64,000 nucleotides of DNA from Lysinibacillus pinottii (GTDB lineage: Bacteria; Bacillota; Bacilli; Bacillales_A; Planococcaceae): positions 248,001-312,000 of the forward strand of contig NZ_JANTOO010000010.1 in NCBI RefSeq assembly GCF_024753545.1, read 5' to 3'. Shown here in pieces: positions 34,093-42,520 of this stretch. Below the pieces are notes generated by a model, which did no database searches, was not told the DNA's origin, and saw only the letters and a program-made list of their open reading frames with translations. The translations under genes and the position numbers were made by a program. The first letter of the stretch is position 1. Each line of letters starts with the position of its first letter.

Positions 34093-37000
34093 TTAACGGT
34101 TCTGTTCAAGGTACTGATAAACCGCCATCATCTCTTGTTTATTTAACTCTCTAATACGATTGAAAATAGGAATTTTCCCCACTACCCCCAACTGGTTTCC
34201 TTCCTTTACAACATCACTGACCGTACCCGTTAGCCATGTATGCACGTCAATACCTTCGATAATTGCCTTTTGGCCCTCATCATTAATACCGGTTGCACCA
34301 CAGCTGACGCATGGAACCGTTAATTTATAGACACCGTCATGTAGCCCTTCTTCCGTCAGAACCTTTTTCCCCTTACAGAATGGACATGGATGACTCCCTT
34401 TAACTTTATTGATTTGCGTCACAATTTTTTTGTAGCCTAAAGCTTCATAAACATACGTTAATTTTTTATATTGACCATTTGTAAAATATTGATCAATAAT
34501 TGTGTCTCTCGTTTCATAAATAGAAGCGAAATCACAAATTGTAACCTCGTTTTTACGGCTGATGGAAGCAATATTATCTTTAATTTTATCCCAGAATGGC
34601 AATGTATTTTGTAGAACAATTTCATAGCCCACAAAGCTGGCAAGCTCTATTTCCAGCATTTTCAGTGCTACTTGCATTTCCCTTGGCAATAAAGAGACAT
34701 CCTGTATGAGTGACATATCACTGCCTACAATCGCTTTGATTTTTTCAAGTGGTGGTAAATTGCCTACTATTTTGATGACCTCATCAATCGGTTGATGGAT
34801 GATTTCTCGAATATCTATGTCACCAAAACGTAATTTCTTTTGGTGATTAAGAACCGAACCATGACAAATTGGGCAAGGGACCATCTTTCTTGTTTCCTTC
34901 ATCTGCTCTTTGATAATGGATTTAGAAATGACGATATAACGGCCTATAATAAAATTGAAGCCTTCCCATTTTTTCGAGGATTTTGTTGCTTTATCATAAA
35001 ATGACTTGTCCCAATAACCATATAAAAATGTATGCTTTTCTTCTTCTGTCATATCAGTATAGCTTTTACTAATATCTTGCCCCAGTTCATTTTGTATCTC
35101 TTCAAAAAGGAACGCCAATTTTGAATGCTGATAGTATTTTAGAACCTCCATCACATCTGGATGCAATAAGCCGTCCCAGAATGGCACTGTTTTATCTTGG
35201 ATGACTACATCAAAATCGAATTCTTCTATTTGTAATCGACCTGAACAGCTCGGACAATGGTTTTCTTGGCTAAAGAAATCAAAGCTTCTTGTATCCTTAT
35301 TGGTCGGATGGGCCGCGACAATATGATTGATAAGACCAGCTATTTCATATAAAAAGCTATATTGGCTGTATAAATGCCTCTCAAGATCAATCGCAATGAC
35401 AGGGGCTATCTTATTCGATTCATATTCACCGTAAATGAGGCGGGCCATGGATGATAGGCTTTTTAAAATGCCACCTTTGTATATATTTTCTGCATTTTTA
35501 AAATAGCTAATAGGATGGTCTTGTAAATAATGAATACCCTTTTTCGATGCTAAAGTAGATGTGATTTGTAGGTCAGAGGTGCTTTTCGTAAGGTGCGGTT
35601 GTTTAAAATATGCTTCATGCTCCACTACATCAAGATGTGTCACTGGCCCCTGCTGTCTTTTACCAAAGTCAACGATATAATCAGAGCTTTCAAGCATGTA
35701 GGCATTATGCTCAATCATAACAATGGAAATCGAATCATCTTTCAGAATATCCCTCACACTATCAATAAATTGGTTTAATATATTTTGGGATAATCCTTTG
35801 GAAGGCTCGTCAAAAATAAACAGTGTGTGAGGATTTCGAGAATTGGCAAACAGCTCTGACACTAAATGCACACATTGAAATTCACCCGTGGATAGTGTTT
35901 GTGTTTTTCTTTCCAGCGTTAAATAGCCTAGGCCAAGTTTGATGAGCAAGCTTAACCGTTTATGAGCAATATCTTCCTTTGGGAGCTCCACGATAATATC
36001 TTCAATCGAGCGTTGAAAAATATCATCGATTTCCTCACTATATTTCGTTAACTTCTTTTTAATATCGAGAAATGTCGCAACAGTGGATCGACTTGTAATC
36101 GATTGATTTCGATCTTGCCCTACCATCACTAATTTATCTTTTGGGTAACGTTTTACAAAATCCTTTGCGATACACTCATTCACCAATGTTGATTTTCCAC
36201 AGCCCGACTCTCCTGTGAAGGTGACAAGCTGATTTTGTGGAATTTCTATTTCGTCCATTTGGATATTGCGGCAATATAGGTCACGGAATTGATAGAAGGT
36301 CTTAGGTCTTACCTGACTTCGTTCCCAGTAAATGGGCTGTGGTCGAGGGGATTCTTCCACGATTTTTCCTCCGTATTTTCCACTACCTGGTCCAAAGTAT
36401 AGATGTTTATCTGCTGTATTTAAAACTGTATCCGAATGATCAATTAGCCAAATTTGATTTTTAGAGCCTAGTCGTTGAATTTGCTCTAAAATTTTCAGGA
36501 GTGTGTCATGATCTAGACCTACAGAGATTTCATCAACAATAATCACTGTATTCTCACTCGTTGCCATAAACTCAGCCAAATACAGTCTTGTTAATTCTCC
36601 CCCTGATAATGTCCCCATAATGCGGTTTAATGTTAAATAACCAATATTCATTTGAAGAATATTTTGAAGAATATGTTGCTTCTCTTCACTAATCTTTAAT
36701 TCCGTTGCTAAGGAATAGATCGTTTCCACACTTAATTGATGAATATCGGAAATACTATACAGTTCACCTCTTAATGGTAGCTGATGACGTTCTACCTCCT
36801 CACTGTAGCGCTTCCCCTGACATTTTTTACATTCAACATTTTTCGTCGTACCACGTCCTTTACATGTCGGACACCAGCCTAGCGCATTATTAAAGGAAAA
36901 AACTTCTGGAGATAATTGAAACTCTTCTGCTAAACGATCACGTATTTCCTTAAATACACCTGTATGCGTACCGATAGTTGAACGTGGATTTGTAGATATG

Positions 37001-37263
37001 GATGATTTCCCTAGAAAAAGAACTAATGGCATATCCTCCATTTTAATAGCACTAAAATTTGTTTCCATAATCGCAGGAAATAAATATTGATATTCAGCTT
37101 TAGGTAATAAAGAAACAAGACGCTTTTTGGACTCTTCCCCTATTGTTTGACAAAAGGTGGTTTTCCCTGACCCAGACAAGCCTGCAATGCCAAGGGATAA
37201 GTCTTCTGGTAAGTCGACATGTAAACGGTTAATATTATTAGCAATTAGTTGATAAATCTTCAT
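34093..37263 (-). CDS. UvrA-like ABC ATPase with long zinc-ribbon C-terminal extension
   Basis: 1,056 residues. ABC module 1: Walker A GLSGSGKTT (about 28-36), zinc ribbon CPTCKG..CKKCQG (about 130-150), signature TLSGGELTR, Walker B VIIVDEISVGLD. Module 2: Walker A GESGCGKST (about 340), signature variant TLSTGEFQC, Walker B LFIFDEPSKGLS (about 485). Unlike housekeeping UvrA, the modules are compact and lie in the first 560 residues; a 490-residue tail with CPSCSG, CPICHG and CPFCKG..CVSCG follows. UvrA paralogues of this kind are linked to self-resistance or drug binding rather than general repair; that role is inference here. Confidence 0.8.
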   Translation of the reverse strand: MKIYQLIANNINRLHVDLPEDLSLGIAGLSGSGKTTFCQTIGEESKKRLVSLLPKAEYQYLFPAIMETNFSAIKMEDMPLVLFLGKSSISTNPRSTIGTHTGVFKEIRDRLAEEFQLSPEVFSFNNALGWCPTCKGRGTTKNVECKKCQGKRYSEEVERHQLPLRGELYSISDIHQLSVETIYSLATELKISEEKQHILQNILQMNIGYLTLNRIMGTLSGGELTRLYLAEFMATSENTVIIVDEISVGLDHDTLLKILEQIQRLGSKNQIWLIDHSDTVLNTADKHLYFGPGSGKYGGKIVEESPRPQPIYWERSQVRPKTFYQFRDLYCRNIQMDEIEIPQNQLVTFTGESGCGKSTLVNECIAKDFVKRYPKDKLVMVGQDRNQSITSRSTVATFLDIKKKLTKYSEEIDDIFQRSIEDIIVELPKEDIAHKRLSLLIKLGLGYLTLERKTQTLSTGEFQCVHLVSELFANSRNPHTLFIFDEPSKGLSQNILNQFIDSVRDILKDDSISIVMIEHNAYMLESSDYIVDFGKRQQGPVTHLDVVEHEAYFKQPHLTKSTSDLQITSTLASKKGIHYLQDHPISYFKNAENIYKGGILKSLSSMARLIYGEYESNKIAPVIAIDLERHLYSQYSFLYEIAGLINHIVAAHPTNKDTRSFDFFSQENHCPSCSGRLQIEEFDFDVVIQDKTVPFWDGLLHPDVMEVLKYYQHSKLAFLFEEIQNELGQDISKSYTDMTEEEKHTFLYGYWDKSFYDKATKSSKKWEGFNFIIGRYIVISKSIIKEQMKETRKMVPCPICHGSVLNHQKKLRFGDIDIREIIHQPIDEVIKIVGNLPPLEKIKAIVGSDMSLIQDVSLLPREMQVALKMLEIELASFVGYEIVLQNTLPFWDKIKDNIASISRKNEVTICDFASIYETRDTIIDQYFTNGQYKKLTYVYEALGYKKIVTQINKVKGSHPCPFCKGKKVLTEEGLHDGVYKLTVPCVSCGATGINDEGQKAIIEGIDVHTWLTGTVSDVVKEGNQLGVVGKIPIFNRIRELNKQEMMAVYQYLEQNR

Positions 37264-37395
37264 TCTGTTTTCCTTCCGTGTTTACTATTTTCACAAGGAT
37301 ACTTTATTTACCTATGAAGAACGACCTTCCGAAAATGAAAGAACACAATTCATTTGAAGGAATTGCGCTCTTTTTCATAAAGGCTGATTCAATTA

Positions 37396-37806
37396 CTAGG
37401 CTAATACTTTTTCGAGCTGACTACCCATGTTAGTCCAAGCGTATTTAGCGCCTTCAATTGCTCCTTGACGAGCTTTTGTTTCTTCACTAAATCCACCCTG
37501 ATCGAGATGTAACTGAGTTGTACCATCAGTTGCTTGTGTCAAAGTCCACGTTACTGTTGTAGTTTCTCCTGCACTTCTCCATGTGTAAGATAGTTTATGA
37601 GGCTCTTCAATTTCAAGTACCTCACAATCGACAATGCCATCCCACCATTCGTTTGGCTCAGCACGGAATTGAAATTTATGACCTACAACCGGCTTAAAAT
37701 CATTGTTCCAAATCCATTTTGCAAGTGTATCCGAATCCGTTAAGGCATGCCATACTTGCTCGATAGAACTTGTAAATTTAAAATCTAATGCTACATCTGG
37801 TTTCAT
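37396..37806 (-). CDS. SRPBCC/AHSA1 domain protein
   Basis: Start placed at ATG 37806, after GGGGGAAG. It overlaps the ArsR stop as ATGA. The 136-residue protein has the AHSA1 pattern SIEQVWHALTDSDTLAKWIW at the start and YAWTNMGSQLEKVL at the end, a hydrophobic-ligand-binding helix-grip fold. Its ligand is unknown. ArsR-AHSA1 pairs are common in Bacillales. Confidence 0.9.
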   Translation of the reverse strand: MKPDVALDFKFTSSIEQVWHALTDSDTLAKWIWNNDFKPVVGHKFQFRAEPNEWWDGIVDCEVLEIEEPHKLSYTWRSAGETTTVTWTLTQATDGTTQLHLDQGGFSEETKARQGAIEGAKYAWTNMGSQLEKVLA

Positions 37807-38138
37807 TTGTCTTCCCCCAATAATAAATGTAATTTTGAAATTCTTGCTTTCCAAAAGTCTTCGTAAATCGATATCCAATCTTGTATTTCTTTCAACGGGG
37901 CGGCATTGAGCCTATATCTTGTTTCTCTACCCTCTTTTCGAGCGATCACAAGTCCTGCGTCTTTCAGAATCGTTAAATGCTTAGACACAGCAGTACGTCC
38001 CATTTCAAAATGAGCTGTTAATTCGTGCAGCGGTAACTCATCTGCCTTTGCTAATAAATTAATCAATTGGCGTCTTGTAGGGTCAGCAATGGCTACATAC
38101 ACATCACGCTCTTGATGATTATTATTCAAAACCACCAC
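37803..38138 (-). CDS. ArsR family winged-helix repressor
   Basis: 111 residues with HTH region LHELTAHFEMGRTAVSKHLT (about residues 35-54) and wing KEGRETRYRLN. The classic metal-binding cysteines (ELCVCDL) are absent, so it is the non-metal type that commonly controls a linked AHSA1 gene. Translationally coupled to the downstream SRPBCC gene. Confidence 0.9.
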   Translation of the reverse strand: MVVLNNNHQERDVYVAIADPTRRQLINLLAKADELPLHELTAHFEMGRTAVSKHLTILKDAGLVIARKEGRETRYRLNAAPLKEIQDWISIYEDFWKARISKLHLLLGEDK

Positions 38139-38248
38139 CCTTTCTAATTGGACACTAAATGGTGTCCTAATTATATGACACCGTTTAGTGTCTAGTCAAT
38201 TATTATTTTGGACATTTTGTTATGGATTTTATACTTATAAATACAAAA

Positions 38249-38280
38249 AGCACAAAGGTGATCACCTTTGTGCTCATTTT
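38249..38280. terminator. Perfect palindromic terminator
   Basis: AGCACAAAGGTGATCACC continues to TTTGTGCT as a 26-bp perfect palindrome (38249-38274) flanked by A and T runs. It would end the leftward Dph6-like gene. Confidence 0.85.
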
Positions 38281-38367
38281 TTATGATTGGTTTTGGATGT
38301 GATGCTTTTGTAACCTCATGCAGGATACGCCATTAAACAGGCATCCATCGTTGTGATTAGGTTATGT

Positions 38368-39054
38368 TTAAGCAAGTTCTAATGGTAAAAATGCATATTC
38401 CCCATCTCGAATAATAGAACATTTACGAACCTTGATGGGATATCGGAAAAGAGGTCCATCCAAAACTGTCGTATGGAATTCTCCCCCTTCTCCGCAAGGG
38501 TCAATATTACGCTCTTCCAGCTCTTTGATATAATCAGGGGTAAGTATTCGTCCTAAATCCTCTTCTGTCATCCCTAACGATAAATTCACTGTCACCACTA
38601 TCGTGACAAACCCTAAGTGAATAAATTCATCAACAGCATCCCGATGATTCATCTCCCATAATGGCATGCCAAGCTTTAATCCAACCTTCTTCGTAACCTC
38701 ATCATGCCAGCAGCCGTGCTGAGGCATATCTAAATCACCCGTAACTAACACCTCTGCCCCTTGATTTCTCGCATTTTTTAAAAGATCGATAAATACATGT
38801 TCATATTCCGTCCAACTAGCAGCAGCTGTATACACTGGCAATCCAATAGAAACGGCTTGAGCCTGTATAAGCTCAGGTGGCATACCGTGAGATCGAGAGC
38901 GCTTCCCTTCCTCCTCCAGCATGACAATGAGACCAATTGCTCGCCCAACCTGTGATGCTTTATATAAAGCTAAAACACTATCCTTTCCCCCACTGAATGA
39001 AGCGATGAATGGATGATTACGCGCATTATTTTTCCAGCCAGTTGTTTCTGTCAT
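38368..39054 (-). CDS. Dph6/MJ0570-type ATP pyrophosphatase (diphthine-ammonia ligase-like)
   Basis: 228 residues with PP-loop SFSGGKDSVLALYKA (about 19-33) and the family motif GDLDMPQHGCWHDEV (about 125-140). In archaea and eukaryotes the fold amidates diphthine on EF-2. Bacteria lack diphthamide, so the bacterial substrate is unknown. The ATP-alpha-hydrolase fold is firm. RBS AAAAGGAG before ATG 39054. Confidence 0.85.
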   Translation of the reverse strand: MTETTGWKNNARNHPFIASFSGGKDSVLALYKASQVGRAIGLIVMLEEEGKRSRSHGMPPELIQAQAVSIGLPVYTAAASWTEYEHVFIDLLKNARNQGAEVLVTGDLDMPQHGCWHDEVTKKVGLKLGMPLWEMNHRDAVDEFIHLGFVTIVVTVNLSLGMTEEDLGRILTPDYIKELEERNIDPCGEGGEFHTTVLDGPLFRYPIKVRKCSIIRDGEYAFLPLELA

Positions 39055-39241
39055 TTCTATTTCTCCTTTTAAACTGACTTTCTTTGTAATTTTTTTGAGA
39101 CCTATACAACCTTATATCGCATTGCATAGTCAAGTTCCTTGATTTAAGGAAACCACCCTTTTATTTTATCACAATCATACGATGAGTCTGGATATTTATG
39201 TTAAGGTGTACTTAACGGTTGATGGGAAAAGGAGGAATGTT

Positions 39242-39739
39242 ATGAGTGATTATGTAAAAGCACTAAGACAACAGGTTGGGACAATGCCCCTTATTTTAGT
39301 AGGCTCGACGGTGATTGTCTTTAATGAGGAGAAACAAATTCTTCTACAGCTACGCTCTGATATAAGAATGTGGGGGTTACCTGGTGGAGCGATGGAACCT
39401 GGCGAAAGCTTAGAGGATACAGCTAGACGTGAATTATTAGAGGAAACTGGGCTACAGACTTCCCAACTTCGTTTTATAACCATGCTATCTGGTCAACAGG
39501 ACTATTATCTATACCCAAACGGAGATGAGGTTTATGGAGTAACCGCCGTCTTTATAGCTGAACAAATAGAGGGGCAGCTAACAATGCTTGACGATGAGAG
39601 TTTACAGCTAGCCTATTTTTCTTTAGATGCATTGCCATCTAATATGGTTAAGAAAGCGATAGATATTATCGATACCTTTTTATTAAAGGAAAACGTCACT
39701 GATTGGATGAAAGGTCGTGACTTAGTTGAACGGTTGTAA
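39242..39739 (+). CDS. Nudix hydrolase
   Basis: Start at ATG 39242 after AAAGGAGG; an open frame extends further left without an RBS. 165 residues with an intact Nudix box GGAMEPGESLEDTARRELLE followed by ETG (about residues 40-62). It would hydrolyse a nucleoside-diphosphate-linked compound. It overlaps the 5' end of the interrupted HAD gene by 14 bp, so both belonged to one operon. Confidence 0.9.
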   Translation: MSDYVKALRQQVGTMPLILVGSTVIVFNEEKQILLQLRSDIRMWGLPGGAMEPGESLEDTARRELLEETGLQTSQLRFITMLSGQQDYYLYPNGDEVYGVTAVFIAEQIEGQLTMLDDESLQLAYFSLDALPSNMVKKAIDIIDTFLLKENVTDWMKGRDLVERL

Positions 39740-40087
39740 AGCTATGTTATTTGATTTAGATAACACCTTACTGAATCGAGATGAAGCAGTAGATAAATTA
39801 TTTCTTAGGCTAGTAAAAATGTGTTATGTGGATGACGAGCATGCGATAAAAAATGAAATGCGACAAAAATTTAGGGAATATGATGAAAAATACTTTGGTA
39901 AAAGTGATAAAACGGATGTGGTAGCCTCTTTTTTTGATGACTTTCCGCCTCAATATGGCATGCCAAAACATGCTATTCAAGACTTTTGGAACCATCACTT
40001 TCCTCAATGCTTTTCTGTCAGTGAAGATACATTAACGATTATTCATCGGATAAAGCAGCAAATGAAAGTGGGTATTATCACAAACGG
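39726..40087 (+). pseudogene. HAD family hydrolase, 5' part (interrupted by IStron)
   Basis: Starts at TTG 39726 (next Met at 39744). Residues NGCKAMLFDLDNTLLNRDEA carry HAD motif I (DLDNT), and VGIITNG is motif II. The coding frame reaches the GG at 40086-40087 and enters the inserted element, reading 18 further codons to a stop at 40142. Joining 40087 to 42521 gives a 224-residue protein with no stop or frame change. YjjG/phosphoglycolate-phosphatase-like; substrate unknown. Confidence 0.9.
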
Positions 40088-40530
40088 TAACAAATTCTTT
40101 ATAAATTGTTACAAATTAAATAATGTTTGTAATGTTATATAGAAAGCCGTGCGTGTCGGTAAACGGCACGTAGCGAGGGTTAACTGCGGGCAATCCGTAA
40201 AGCTGGATGAACCACAACGTGGCATGAAAATGCGAGCGTGACGGTTACGAAAGTAAAAAAAATCATCTGGATGGCATAAGGTTAAATCCTAAGTGCTATG
40301 GAACAATCGGTCTTCCGCATCGACTCCCCTTTAAACTGGGGAACGTTCAACGACTATCCCGTATAGCTGACGGGAGTACATCACAAGCTTATGGTGGTGG
40401 AAAAATCCTCTACCCAAGGAATTGGGTAAACATATAGTCTGCGCTCATGTGAAAGCATGAGAAGTTCATAAGAGAACTGCTGTCAAAGTTGCGTTTGATA
40501 GTGAACGGTTAAAACTTTATAAAATAGTTG
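40088..40530 (+). ncRNA. Group I intron catalytic core (IA-like, td-related)
   Basis: Visible helices: P1 ACGGU (40084-40088) with GCCGU (40146-40150) ending in a U-G pair; P2 CGTGTCG/CGGCACG (40152-40158/40164-40170); P4-like TGCGG/CCGCA (near 40185 and 40315); P6-like CTCCCC/GGGGA near 40,325-40,342; P7 from CAACGACTA (40348-40356) and ATATAGTCTG (about 40432-40441); P7.1 CCCGT/ACGGG; P8 TACCCAA-GGAA-TTGGGTA (40411-40428); P9 CTCATG/CATGAG; P9.1 AGTTC/GAACT. AACGACTATCCC and ATATAGTCTG closely resemble the phage T4 td intron. The whole element through the right end would be the excised RNA. Confidence 0.88.
40097..40121. repeat. IStron left subterminal inverted repeat
   Basis: CTTTATAAATTGTTACAAA plus TTAAAT. 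It pairs, inverted, with 42484-42508 with two mismatches. Probable TnpA binding site. It also forms hairpins within the P1 loop of the intron RNA. Confidence 0.88.
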
Positions 40531-40577
40531 TGATATTTTAAGGTATTTGTGTGATGATTACTTTAGAGGTGATTGTA

Positions 40578-41183
40578 ATGCAAAGATATTCGATAAGAAA
40601 ATTCGCTGACCTTATTGATGTCAATCCTCAGACTTTGCGTAACTGGGATAAAGAAGGCAAGTTGAAACCCGCCTACGTGAACCCAGATACAGGCTATAGG
40701 TATTATTCAGAAGAACAATTACAAGAGCAACTCGGGAAGATAGCCGAGGAAAAGATTGTGGTTGGTTATTGCCGTGTCAGCTCCAAGAAGCAGCAAGCAG
40801 ATTTGGAGCGACAGGTTCAGAACATGAAGACGTATCTGTTGGCGCAAGGAAAGCCTTTTAAAATCGTGACTGATATCGGAAGTGGTATCCATTACAACAA
40901 GAAAGGCTTAAATGAAGTGATTGATTTGGTAATGGATAAGAAAGTCTCTAAAATCGTTGTTCTTTACAAGGATAGGCTTGTCCGATTCGGCTACGAACTC
41001 ATCAAAAACATTTGCGACAAGAACAATGTGAGCATCGAAATCATCGACCACAATGAGAAATCCGAACAGGAGGAAGTCGTTGAGGATTTGGTTCAGATTA
41101 TCACAGTGTTCAGTTGCAAGCTCCAAGGGAAACGTTCCAAGAAAACTATGGAACTGATTAAGGAGCTGAAAAAAGATGATTAA
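40578..41183 (+). CDS. tnpA: IS607-type serine recombinase TnpA
   Basis: Start at ATG 40578, 5 bp after AGAGGTGA; a GTG at 40551 lacks an RBS. 201 residues: MerR-like DNA-binding domain at the N-terminus (SIRKFADLIDVNPQTLRNWD, then GYRYYSEEQL) and a resolvase domain from about residue 62 (VVGYCRVSSKKQQADLERQV), where Ser of RVSS is the nucleophile. This N-terminal DNA-binding order is the IS607 hallmark. It would cut and join at GG cores. Stop overlaps the tnpB start by 8 bp. Frame appears intact, so the element may still move. Confidence 0.95.
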   Translation: MQRYSIRKFADLIDVNPQTLRNWDKEGKLKPAYVNPDTGYRYYSEEQLQEQLGKIAEEKIVVGYCRVSSKKQQADLERQVQNMKTYLLAQGKPFKIVTDIGSGIHYNKKGLNEVIDLVMDKKVSKIVVLYKDRLVRFGYELIKNICDKNNVSIEIIDHNEKSEQEEVVEDLVQIITVFSCKLQGKRSKKTMELIKELKKDD

Positions 41184-42345
41184 AGCCATTAAAATCAAGC
41201 TCTATCCCACGAAAGAACAAGAGTCGATGTTATGGAAAACAGCCAACCACGCAAGGGGCGCTTGGAATGTTGGTCTTGGTTATATCAAAGACGAATACGA
41301 AAAAGGAAATAGCGTCTCCACAGCTCAGGCTAGGCAGATGATTACTGATGCCAAGAAATCCAATAATGATTATCTATGGCTAGGTGAAATCAGCGCTGAC
41401 GCTTGGCGTAACGTATTCCAAGATATGACCAAGGCATTCAAGGTGTTTCGGGAAAACCTTAAAAAAGGAATCCCGTTCCCCGATGCAGGCTACCCTCAGT
41501 TCAAGAAAAAGTCCAAGTCAAAGCCTTCCTTCTATCATGATGAGCGTAAGCTGAAAGTCTACGGGAACAAGGTTTATCTCGAAAAGATAGGCTTCGTCAA
41601 GATGAAAGACGAAGGAAGACTGCCTCAAGGAAATTACAAAAAGGATAGAATCAAGGTCTCCAACGTCCGTGTCGGATACGATAACAAGAACTGGTATCTG
41701 ACTTGTGGGATTGAAACCCCAGAAGAATACTGGACACCTAACCAAGATTTATCCATCGGTATTGACTTGGGAATTAAAGAACTGGCTGTTACCAACGTGG
41801 AAGGTTTGAGCTTCGACAACATCAACAAAAAACGTGAAGTCAAGCGTTTGGAGAAGAAGCATCGGCGGATGTCCCATAAAATCAGTAGAAAATACGAGGC
41901 AAACAAAGATGGCAAGAAGTTTGTGAAGACCCATAATATTTTAAAATTAGAGAGGCTTCGCAAGCGAGTAGACAGACGATTGACGAACATTAGGGACAAT
42001 CACCTTCATCAAGCTACAAAGACGATTATCAAGCAAAAACCAAGCAAGATAGTCGTTGAAGACTTAAATGTCAAGGGCATGATGAAGAACAAACACTTGG
42101 CAAAATTGGTCGCAAATCAAAAGTTTTTCGAATTTAGAAGACAACTCGAATACAAAGCCAAATTTTATCTTGGTATTGATGTGACAGTGGCAGACAGATG
42201 GTTCCCATCGTCTAAAATGTGTTCTTGTTGCGGTCAAATTAAATCTGATTTGAAACTGAAAGACCGTGTTTACAGGTGCGATTGTGGATTGAAAATCGAC
42301 CGTGATTTGAATGCTTCAATCAATTTAGCGAATTATTCAATCTAG
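41176..42345 (+). CDS. tnpB: TnpB RNA-guided endonuclease (Cas12 ancestor family)
   Basis: 389 residues, ATG 41176 with AAGGAG upstream. RuvC residues are all present: Asp in IGIDLGIKELAV (near 196), Glu in IVVEDLNVKGMM (near 295) and Asp in DRDLNASINL (near 377). The zinc finger CSCCGQ..CDCG (about 350-374) is intact. TnpB cuts DNA specified by an omega RNA from the element's right end, favouring retention of the element. The RNA guide would be the HAD sequence just past 42520. tnpA and tnpB overlap. Confidence 0.95.
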   Translation: MIKAIKIKLYPTKEQESMLWKTANHARGAWNVGLGYIKDEYEKGNSVSTAQARQMITDAKKSNNDYLWLGEISADAWRNVFQDMTKAFKVFRENLKKGIPFPDAGYPQFKKKSKSKPSFYHDERKLKVYGNKVYLEKIGFVKMKDEGRLPQGNYKKDRIKVSNVRVGYDNKNWYLTCGIETPEEYWTPNQDLSIGIDLGIKELAVTNVEGLSFDNINKKREVKRLEKKHRRMSHKISRKYEANKDGKKFVKTHNILKLERLRKRVDRRLTNIRDNHLHQATKTIIKQKPSKIVVEDLNVKGMMKNKHLAKLVANQKFFEFRRQLEYKAKFYLGIDVTVADRWFPSSKMCSCCGQIKSDLKLKDRVYRCDCGLKIDRDLNASINLANYSI

Positions 42346-42518
42346 GAAGCTTAACTCCAAACTAAATCCTAGATATGTACCGTGTGATGCACGGGAATTT
42401 AAGCCCTCGGAGAGTTATATCAAACCGTAGTAGCTTTGGCAAGGCGGGACTCGTTGAACAGGGAATTTAACCTTATAATTACAATTTATTTTGTAAGAAT
42501 TTATAAAGTTTTAACATC
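42346..42518 (+). ncRNA. Candidate omega RNA scaffold of TnpB
   Basis: Sequence between the tnpB stop and the right end is noncoding and structured: CCGTG-TGATG-CACGG hairpin near 42,380-42,395, then GGGAATTTAAGCCCTCGG and a pairing AAGGCGGGACTCG region. In this family the scaffold spans the 3' end of tnpB and the right end, and about 16-20 nt of flank act as guide. Extent of the RNA cannot be told from sequence. Confidence 0.6.
42484..42508. repeat. IStron right subterminal inverted repeat
   Basis: ATTTATTTTGTAAG then AATTTATAAAG; reverse complement of the left repeat at 23 of 25 positions, ending 10 bp before the right GG. Confidence 0.88.
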
Positions 42519-42520
42519 GG

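Larger units (their letters stand above)
40086..42520 (+). mobile_element. IStron: group I intron plus IS607-type tnpA-tnpB element
   Basis: Boundaries are fixed by three things: a GG dinucleotide at each end (40086-40087 and 42519-42520), the IS607 crossover core; subterminal inverted repeats 40097-40121 and 42484-42508 (23 of 25 identical, 9 and 10 bp from the cores); and an exact uninterrupted HAD gene when 2,433 bp are removed. Contents in order: left end, group I intron core, serine recombinase tnpA, tnpB, structured RNA region and right end. This combination is the IStron class known from Clostridium and Bacillus cereus. No target duplication is present, as expected for a serine recombinase. 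Confidence 0.93.

Noticed and set aside
40140..40540. CRISPR-like or riboswitch reading of the structured region before tnpA
   Set aside because: No spaced repeats; the AACGACTA/ATATAGTCTG pair, P8 and P9 hairpins fit a group I intron much better.
40086..42520. Plain IS607 insertion without intron
   Set aside because: An ordinary IS607 element would not carry 400 bp of td-like intron core left of tnpA.
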